Assembly (NCBI GenBank): GCA_019359215.1
Contig: JAHHHS010000050.1
Span: forward strand, 1-50,461
Direction: 5' to 3'
Source: Nostoc indistinguendum CM1-VF10
Lineage (GTDB): Bacteria; Cyanobacteriota; Cyanobacteriia; Cyanobacteriales; Nostocaceae
Length of the DNA: 50,461 nucleotides
Each line of letters starts with the position of its first letter. Within the stretch, counting starts at the first letter, position 1. The translations under genes were made by a program, and so were the position numbers. The notes under the pieces are model-generated. The model was not told where the DNA came from. It saw nothing but the letters and a program-made list of their open reading frames with translations, and ran no database searches. Positions 26,464 through 33,231 of this stretch are shown here, piece by piece.

Positions 26464-27522
26464 ATGGAGCTTGATGTGCGTAATGGACATAAAGGGGTAA
26501 TTCCCTTAAATCACCATCCAGATTTTTCCAAACAAGGCTATCAAGTTATCAGCGAACTAGGACGCAACCGAGAAGGGGGACGCATTACTTATTTAGCTAA
26601 TGTCCTCAACTCTAAGCAACAGGTGGTAATTAAAGAGTTTTGTTTTGCTCGTGCGGATGCTGATTTATCAGGTGTAAAAGCATATCAGCGCGAAATCGAA
26701 ATTTTGCAGCAACTAAATCATTCTCGCATTCCTCGCTATATAGATTCTTTTGAAATACCAGGGGCTTTTTATCTGGTGCAGGAATACAAAAATGCCCCAT
26801 CTTTAGGCTTAAGCAGTAGCTTTAATCCAGAAGAAATAAAGCAAATTGCTCTGTCAATCTTAGAGATTTTGGTTTATCTACAAAAGCAAATTCCGCCAAT
26901 TATTCATCGGGATATTAAACCAGAGAATATTTTGGTTGATGAGCAACTCAATGCTTATCTGGTTGATTTTGGTTTGGCTAGAATACAGGGTGCAAAAGTA
27001 GCTCTGAGCAGCTTTGTAGCAGGAACCCCAGGTTTTATGCCACCAGAGGAACAGTTTGGTCATTCCCTGACTGAGGCATCAGATTTATATAGTTTAGGAG
27101 CAACACTGATTTGCTTACTTACTAATACCCGTTCTGTTAAGATTGGGAAATTAATTGATGATAACTATCGCTTTATTTTCCAGCAATTAGTTCCTCACAT
27201 CAGTCCGCGTTTCCGGCGGTGGTTGATGAAAATGGTGGAACGCAATCGAAAACGTCGCTATGCTAATGCGGCTATTGCTTTGGAAGCACTTAAGGCAATT
27301 GAGGTTGTTGGTAGTGCCACTGGGATAAATACTTTAGTCAGTACAATCAAACTTAAAAAACGAGCTACTGTGTTGGGACTAGCCACTGTTGTGATGTTCG
27401 CTGCAATGGGGGCAACTTTAATGAGTTGTCAACCTAGTGATACGGTTAGGCAATTACTGGAAGCTACAGAATGTCAAAGTTTTGATTTAAACGCAAGTTG
27501 CCAAGAAAAAACCGGAGATTAA
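26464..27522 (+). CDS. serine/threonine protein kinase with C-terminal membrane anchor
   Basis: Hanks-type kinase of about 352 residues. The Gly-rich loop is degenerate (ELGRNREGGRITYLA). The ATP-binding lysine is in VVIKEF, the catalytic loop is IIHRDIKPEN, and DFGLA and GTPGFMPPEEQFG give the DFG and activation-loop end. Near the C-terminus (about 300-322) lies a hydrophobic segment, ATVLGLATVVMFAAMGATL, followed by a short Cys-containing tail, so the kinase faces the cytoplasm from the membrane. Start chosen at ATG 26464 (MELDVRNG); ATG 26452 is also possible. It is upstream of and co-directional with the heptapeptide array and the CHAT-ATPase gene, which suggests signalling to that locus but does not prove it. 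Confidence 0.85.
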   Translation: MELDVRNGHKGVIPLNHHPDFSKQGYQVISELGRNREGGRITYLANVLNSKQQVVIKEFCFARADADLSGVKAYQREIEILQQLNHSRIPRYIDSFEIPGAFYLVQEYKNAPSLGLSSSFNPEEIKQIALSILEILVYLQKQIPPIIHRDIKPENILVDEQLNAYLVDFGLARIQGAKVALSSFVAGTPGFMPPEEQFGHSLTEASDLYSLGATLICLLTNTRSVKIGKLIDDNYRFIFQQLVPHISPRFRRWLMKMVERNRKRRYANAAIALEALKAIEVVGSATGINTLVSTIKLKKRATVLGLATVVMFAAMGATLMSCQPSDTVRQLLEATECQSFDLNASCQEKTGD

Positions 27523-27590
27523 GATTAATTAGGTTTAGGTCGCATCTGGCTAAAGATTATAACGGCTTTCAAGCGAATAGACTACACGCA

Positions 27591-27616
27591 TAGGGGCACA
27601 ATATATTGTGCCCCTA
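27591..27616. repeat. perfect 26-bp palindrome after the kinase gene
   Basis: TAGGGGCACAAT-AT-ATTGTGCCCCTA, both arms identical. It is 69 bp downstream of the kinase stop codon and may serve as terminator. 'Aggggcaca' palindromes are dispersed repeats in Nostoc. Confidence 0.8.
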
Positions 27617-27659
27617 CAATTATGTGTATTCTAGGCTTGTGAAAATTCTTGTCATTTTC

Positions 27660-27890
27660 ATGAGTATCAAAGACTCGTCGGCGAGTATTAAAGACTCATT
27701 CACGAGTATTAAAGACTCATCGGCGAGTATCAAAGACTCATCGGCGAGTATCAAAAACTCATTCACGAGTATTAAAGACTCATCGGCGAGTATCAAAAAC
27801 TCATTCACGAGTATTAAAGACTCATTCACGAGTATTAAAGACTCATCGGCGAGTATCAAAGGCTCATTAACGGTAATGCACTATCAGTAA
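27660..27890 (+). CDS. heptapeptide-repeat small protein (SIKDSSA/SIKDSFT), uncertain
   Basis: ATG at 27660 opens a 76-residue frame that is almost pure heptad: S-I-K-(D/N)-S-(S/F)-(A/T), ten times, ending LTVMHYQ. Hydrophobic I at one fixed position of a 7-residue period would make a weak amphipathic helix or coiled coil. The array is open in the opposite strand too (ILADESL/ILVNESL heptads), a consequence of the 21-bp period, so coding is not proven. I saw no strong ribosome-binding site. It stands directly upstream of the CHAT-ATPase gene. Confidence 0.35.
   Translation: MSIKDSSASIKDSFTSIKDSSASIKDSSASIKNSFTSIKDSSASIKNSFTSIKDSFTSIKDSSASIKGSLTVMHYQ
27662..27871. repeat. ten tandem 21-bp units with two alternating variants
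   Basis: Unit GAGTAT(C/T)AAAGACTCATCGGC or ...ATTCAC, copies starting every 21 bp from 27662 to 27851. Each unit contains GAGT/ACTC inverted words, so the array can fold into many alternative hairpins. The variable tail (TCGGC or TTCAC) and the following base (GAGTATC or GAGTATT) co-vary in eight of nine junctions, which indicates duplication of whole blocks. It is not a CRISPR: there are no unique spacers. Confidence 0.95.
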
Positions 27891-27958
27891 TTGTCTAGTT
27901 ACTTGCTGTAGTAAACTACATCTAAGCCAGAAGCCTGCATTCAATAGTTGATAGCGCT

Positions 27959-29788
27959 GTGAAAAAAATCCTGATTGTGTCAGCTAATCCCACAACGACA
28001 GACAAACTCCGCTTGGACGAGGAAGTAAGGGAAATTCAGGAAGGGTTGCAACGCTCTCGCAGCCGAGATAAGTTTGAACTGATTACTAAATGGGCAGTGC
28101 GACCTGACGATTTGCGGCGTGCGCTTTTAGATCACGATCCTCATATCATCCATTTTTCTGGGCATGGTGGAGGAAATCAAGGTTTAGCCTTGGAAAATAA
28201 TACAGGGGAAATGCAGCTGGTGAGTACAGAGTCACTGGCAAGGCTATTTAAGTTATTTAAGGACAAAATTGAGTGTGTATTATTAAATGCCTGTTATAGC
28301 GAGGTGCAAGCTGAGTCTATTTACCAACACATTAATTGCGTGGTTGGGATGAATCGGGCAATTGGCGATCGCGCCGCAATTAAATTCGCGGTAGGCTTTT
28401 ATGATGCACTAGGCGCTGACAGGTCTTATGAGGATGCTTATGAGTTTGGCTGTAGCGCTATTGATTTAGAAAGTATTCCAGAGTCTTCTACACCAGTGCT
28501 GAAAAGTCGGAACAATCCCCAAGGTGCTAACTCTAGTAACAAAACGATTCCAGATATTGAGACAAAAATAGCAGTCTTCTTAGAAAATCCAGAAGGGCAG
28601 GTATCTCTCAACTCTGCTTTTTATGTGGAGCGATCGCTTATTGAGGTAGACTGTTATGAAGCGATTCTTCAACCAGGGGCCTTAATCCGCATCAAAGCTC
28701 CCCGGAAGATGGGCAAAACTTCGCTCATGTCGCGGGTTCTTCATCATGCTAGTCAACATAACTATCAGACAGCACCCGTAAATTTCCAGTCAGCCGATGC
28801 AGAATTTCTTGCTAATTTAGATCAGTTTTTGCAGTGGTTCTGCGCCAGCATTACCTACGAGCTGAATCTACCAGAGAAGCTAAACGAGTATTGGAAGGGT
28901 GTTTTAGGTAGCAAGAATAAATGTACGAATTATTTTCAACGGTATTTATTACCCGCGATTAATAGCCCCGTAGCTTTGGGTTTGGATGAAGTCGATGAAG
29001 TCTTTAAGCATCCTATAATTGCGGCTGATTTTTTTGGATTGCTACGAGCTTGGCATGAACGGTCAAAGAATGAGACGGTTTGGAAAAATCTCCGGTTGGT
29101 AATTGTGCATTCTAAGGAAGTTTGGCTCTTGCGTTGGTTTTATGGTATGGCATTAAAATAGCCATTTTATAGAAAGGTTCAAAAATTTAAAATCCAGTCA
29201 TAGCAAGGAATATAGGCTCTGATTAGGTTTTATTTATTATTCGACTCCATAAAAAGAACTGAAGAGCCGGAAGTTTATATTCCACTCAATATAAATCAGT
29301 CGCCTTTTAATGTCGGCTTACCCATTGAGTTGCCAGACTTAAATCAAATGCAAGTACAAGACTTGGTACAGCGTCACGGACTCAATTGGCCTGAATCACA
29401 AATTGAAGAATTAATGACACTGGTGGGTGGTCATCCTTATTTAGTGCGGGTAGCGCTTTATGAAATTGCCCGTGGTAGGATGACGCTGGAAAATCTGCAA
29501 AAAATCGCAGCAACTCAGGAAGGACCTTACAGTGACCATCTGCGCCGCCATTGGCTGAACTTGCAAGAGGATGCAGAATTGCTAGCTGCGGTCAAACAAG
29601 TGATGACAGCAAATCGCGCCGTGGATGTAGGCACAACTGAAGCGTTTAAACTCCGCAGTATGGGGTTAGTTAAGTTTCAAGGCAATGAAGTGGTGCCACT
29701 GTGTAAATTGTATCGTCAATATTTTTGCGACTCCCTGGTTTTACTACGTAAAACCGTCCCTCTCCGATTCGGAGAGGGAAAGACTTGA
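27959..29788 (+). pseudogene. CHAT-domain (caspase-like) protein with AAA-like ATPase domain, interrupted by a MITE
   Basis: Without the insertion the gene would encode about 558 residues. The N-terminal CHAT protease-like domain (about 1-165) shows IIHFSGHG (H69) and VLLNACYS (C112), the His-Cys dyad of caspase-like peptidases. An AAA-like (AAA_35, PF14516-type) ATPase domain follows, with IKAPRKMGKTSLM (about 245-257) and LDEVDEVF as Walker A and B, and its C-terminal part after the element reads EVYIPLNINQSPFNVGLPIE and GGHPYLVRVALYEIA. The GTG start at 27959 follows the 21-bp array. At 29124-29268 a 145-bp element with stops sits between two GGAAGTTT copies; removing element plus one copy (153 bp) rejoins VHSKEVYIPLN in the same frame. 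Such proteins act in bacterial signalling and cell death; this copy is truncated after about 400 codons. Confidence 0.85.
29124..29268. mobile_element. 145-bp MITE with 8-bp target duplication
   Basis: Ends are GGCTCTTGCGTTGGTTTTATGG and the complement of the right end, GGCTCTTCAGTTCTTTTTATGG: 17 of 22 positions match. The target GGAAGTTT is duplicated at 29116-29123 and 29269-29276. It has no transposase ORF. The parent IS family is not certain; 8-bp duplications occur in several families. Confidence 0.88.
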
Positions 29789-30010
29789 ACTTTAGTTAAA
29801 GGCAAGGAAGGGAGAGGTTTGTCGAACTCACGTTGTCTTTCACGCCGTATGCGACTTTATCTCAAACCTAACCTAACCCCCAACCCTTTCCTTACTAGCG
29901 TTGGGGAGCAAGAATCAAAGCCTCTCCCCGAAACGGAGAGAGGTTTGGAGAGGGGTTTTAAGAATAAGTTCCACATCGCGTTATTTCATAATTTTTAATT
30001 TTTAATTTTT
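29758..30010. repeat. Nostoc-type repeat block (hairpin, CTCTCC words, TTTTTAA tract)
   Basis: Starts with a perfect hairpin CCCTCTCCGA/TCGGAGAGGG (29758-29778), which supplies the last codons of the CHAT-ATPase gene. It continues with CCTAACCCCCAACCC, a second ctctccccgaaacggagag arm pair, gagaggggtttt, and ends in tandem aatttttaattttt words just before the next gene. These are high-copy intergenic words in the genus. Confidence 0.7.
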
Positions 30011-30018
30011 AATTATTT

Positions 30019-31816
30019 ATGACCCAGTACCAATATCAAGTCGGTGGTAGTCTGCCTCAAAATGCACCAACTTATGTTAGACGGCAAGCTGACGATGACC
30101 TCTATGAAGGCTTGAAGGCTGGGGATTTTTGTTATGTACTCAATTCCCGGCAGATGGGGAAATCTAGCTTGCGGGTGCAGGTAATGCAGCAGTTGCAAAC
30201 TGAGGGATTTGCTTGTGCTGTTGTTGATATTACAGCTATTGGGACGGTAGATATTACGCCAACGGAGTGGTATGCCGGGGTGATTGATACTCTGGTGGGA
30301 AGTTTTAATATTTATACAACTTTTGATTTAGATACTTGGTGGGCTGATAACGCTTTGCTTTCACCAGTGCAGCACTTGAGCAAGTTTATTGAAACGATTT
30401 TACTAAAAACAATTGCTGAAAAGATTGTTATTTTTATTGATGAAATTGACAGCGTTCTGAGTCTTTCATTCAACTTGGATGACTTTTTTGCAGTTATCCG
30501 CGATTGCTACAACCGACGAGCAGACCATCCTGAATATAATCGCATCACTTTTGCGTTGATTGGCGTGTCTACGCCTTCAGATTTGATTCAAGACAAACGC
30601 CGGACACCTTTTAATATTGGACGGGCAATTGATTTAACCGGCTTTGAACTATATGAGGCGGAACCTTTGGCGCGGGGTTTGGCAGCAACGGGAAATCCTC
30701 AAGAGGCAATGGCGGCGGTGCTGGCTTGGACGGGGGGACAGCCATTTTTGACGCAGAAAATTTGTAAGTTGTTAATTGAGGAATGCCTTGTAGAGAGGCG
30801 ATTTATCGCGTCTTCTGGAGACGAGGAGAAATCCCAAATTGACGAGTTAGTGGCAGGGGTGGTAAGAAGGCGGATTATTGAGAATTGGGAAGGACAAGAT
30901 GAACCGGAGCATTTGAAGACGATTCGAGACAGAATCATGCAAAGTGGGGCGCACTGGGCGGCTTTTGGGATTGTGTCAGCAAATTGTGCAGCAGCGTGAG
31001 ATTGTAGCTGATGATAGTGATGACCAAATGGCGCTGCGGTTGACTGGGTTGGTGGTAAAGCGGGATGGAAAGTTGCGAATTTATAACCGCATCTATGCAG
31101 AGGTATTTAAGTGGGAATGGTCTGAAAATATTTTAGCTAGGTTGCGTCCATACTCTGATGCTTTTAATGCTTGGGTCGCTGCTGATTTTCAAGACGAATC
31201 GCGGTTGTTGCGGGGAAAAGCGTTACAAGAGGCTTTGGTTTGGCGAATTGGTAAAGGTTTGACTGATGTCGATGACCGATTTTTGGATGCTAGCCAAGAG
31301 TTAGAAAGATTGGAGGTTGAGAGAAATTTAGAGTTAGCCAAGAAAGAACAAGAAATTTTAACAGCAGCTAATCAAAAAGCTAGACAGACAGTTTTAATTG
31401 CTTGGGTGTTGTTGTTTATTTCTGCGTTAGCTGCGATTGGGTTAGGAGTATTAGCAAGCAGGAGTAATCAACAACTGGCTTCGGCAGAAAATCAACTGAA
31501 GATAATTGATAGTGAGAAAGGACAGAGAGAGCAAGAACTAACAACGGCACAGCAGCGAATTGACAATGCTAATAAAAAGCTGACTGATGCACAAAAAAAG
31601 GTAGTGGATGCTGAGGCTAATTTAAAAAAGCAACAGCAAACTGCCAAGGAACAATTAGCTGCAACAAACCAAAAACTAGCACAAGTCACAGACAAGGAAA
31701 ATCAGGCGCGAGGACAAGTAGGAAAGGCGCAAAATTTCGGCAATCCAGTGACAATTATTTGCATCTGGTGTTTGCAGTTCATAATTTCCCAAATCATCTC
31801 GCCGATAAACTTCTAG
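30019..31816 (+). pseudogene. AAA-like (AAA_35) ATPase with TM and coiled coil, frameshifted and 3'-truncated
   Basis: First frame (30019-30999): YQYQVGGSLPQNAPTYVRRQ, Walker A-like NSRQMGKSS (42-50), Walker B IVIFIDEIDSV, and IDLTGFELYEA with GGQPFLTQKICKLL, all typical of AAA_35. Second frame (from about 30944): GRTGRLLGLCQQIVQQREIV, LTGLVVKRDGKLRIYNRIYA, a TM segment (VLIAWVLLFISALAAIGLGV, encoded near 31390-31450), then a Gln/Lys/Ala coiled coil. Joining needs removal of one G from GGGG at 30946-30949 (AGT-GGG-CGC). After about 31733 the frame runs into sequence antisense to a Uma2 gene, so the natural C-terminus is lost. It would be a membrane-tethered ATPase, likely a partner of the CHAT protein just upstream. 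Confidence 0.82.
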
Positions 31817-32260
31817 CACTCCGCTATCTGGTTCAAAAATGGCATAGTTTGGCACTTGTAAAATCTGCTCATAATAAAACCATTTACCTGGAGGATAGGT
31901 CGGTTTACTCGAATACTCTCCACCTTCGGTATCTGAGAGAAATTCCATCACAATTACGGGAATATCGCCTTGGAGTCGTGGGGTATAACTGCGCTTCACT
32001 TCTTCTCGTGAGACTCGAATAGATGATACATATCCCCAATCTGGTGCTTTGACCACAAATCGATTATTCAAGGTGGCGCAGATACCGTAGTTAGTGATGG
32101 TTAAAGCATCGGCGGGTAATCTGCCAGCAAGTTCTAAGCTTTCTGTTAAAGCAGCAGCCAAGAGTAGCTGATTAATGTTATCCACTGGCTCGTTGTCTAA
32201 AACAAAATCATCAGGTAACTTTTCCCAGGTGACATTATGAGTGGCTGCATTGGCTAGCAT
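31734..32260 (-). pseudogene. Uma2 family nuclease, 3'-truncated
   Basis: Starts at ATG 32258-32260 (MLANAATHNVTWEKLPDDFV) and is a normal Uma2/DUF820 protein through DFVLDNEPVDNINQLLLAAA, VVKAPDWGYVSSIRVSRE, VIVMEFLSDTEGGEYSSK and YAIFEPDSGVLEVYRRDD. After ANNCHWIAEI (about 31734) the family ending (a NLFLGVW-like strand) is replaced by LRLSYLSSRL..., the antisense of the AAA-ATPase coiled coil, up to a stop at 31676. The catalytic acidic residues lie before the junction, so the stump could be partly functional. Confidence 0.8.
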
Positions 32261-32323
32261 AATCAGAATATCTCAAGTACAACTTTAATTTCTAATGACC
32301 CGATTAAAAAATTGCACACGGCG

Positions 32324-33049
32324 TTACTCCTGAGCAAGGGTTCGCACTTCTTCCACTGATAATCCCAAAGCTTGGAAAATCTGTTCAATGCTCAAATTCA
32401 TTTGCAATAATCGGGGTATGGCATCTCTTCTAGCTTGTTCTGCAAGTTCCGCCCGTTGTCGTTCTTGTTCGGCGTTGCGAGAAATTTCTGTATAAGTTAA
32501 AAACCGTTCTCCATTAGGGCGATATAACTGTAAACCCTCTGATGATGGAACAAAGCGAATTTTTAAACGGGGACTCACCCAATCTTCCATTTGGGGGATG
32601 ACATCTAAACCGTCTTTTCTACGCAACCATCCACGCAAATTGTTGCGATCGGGATCGTAAATGTAGTATTCTTCTACGCCATAGTGATCGCAGAAAAGTA
32701 ATTTCTTGTCCATTTCAGTTTGGGTGTTGCTCGGAGAAAGAATTTCAAACACTACTTGCGGTGCAATTCCCTCCTCTTTCCATTGTTGGTAGCACAACCG
32801 ATCGCCTTTTGGTCTACCCAATACCACCATCACATCTGGGGCGTTAACGATTTTGTTACGTCCCTCTACGGGATACCAAAATAAATCTCCCGCGACAAAT
32901 ACATTTGGATCGTCGGCAAATAGCCAATCTAAATTCTGCTTAATTTCCACAATCCAGCCAAACTGTATGGTATTATTAGCGACTGGTTGTCCGTCACTAT
33001 CTGGGTAGATGACCTCTGGCTGCGTCGGCGGTTGGATTTGCGATACCAT
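32324..33049 (-). CDS. Uma2 family (DUF820) PD-(D/E)xK nuclease-like protein
   Basis: A 241-residue cyanobacterial Uma2 protein with a C-terminal charged helix. QFGWIVEIKQNLDWLFADDP and VFVAGDLFWYPVEG precede the active-site strand IVNAPDVMVVLGRPKGDR (D). VVFEILSPSNTQTEMDKKLL holds the E and Lys, followed by YGVEEYYIYDPDRNNLRGWL. The last 50 residues (ISRNAEQERQRAELAEQA, then PRLLQMNLSIEQIFQALGLS) are the tail seen in Uma2 and Rpn-like proteins and probably mediate oligomerisation. Complete and intact. It diverges from uvrA with about 180 bp between. Biological role unproven. Confidence 0.85.
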   Translation of the reverse strand: MVSQIQPPTQPEVIYPDSDGQPVANNTIQFGWIVEIKQNLDWLFADDPNVFVAGDLFWYPVEGRNKIVNAPDVMVVLGRPKGDRLCYQQWKEEGIAPQVVFEILSPSNTQTEMDKKLLFCDHYGVEEYYIYDPDRNNLRGWLRRKDGLDVIPQMEDWVSPRLKIRFVPSSEGLQLYRPNGERFLTYTEISRNAEQERQRAELAEQARRDAIPRLLQMNLSIEQIFQALGLSVEEVRTLAQE

Positions 33050-33231
33050 AGCTTCGCCCTCAGAAGGATATTTAATCAGGATGCTTCCAAATTAGCAGAC
33101 TCTTAAGGATGTCTGCGCCATGAATCTGGAAGGATAAGTAACTAAAACAGTACGATTGTTCTACTATAAACTAATTAAAGATAGTATTATTAAGGACTGT
33201 TTCATAAGAAACTCCTTCTTCGCCGCCCAAT

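Noticed and set aside
27660..27871. CRISPR-like array of regular repeats
   Set aside because: Units are directly adjacent with no unique spacers, and the period is only 21 bp.
31759..32022. 87-residue plus-strand ORF
   Set aside because: Antisense of the Uma2 gene, which shows clear family motifs.
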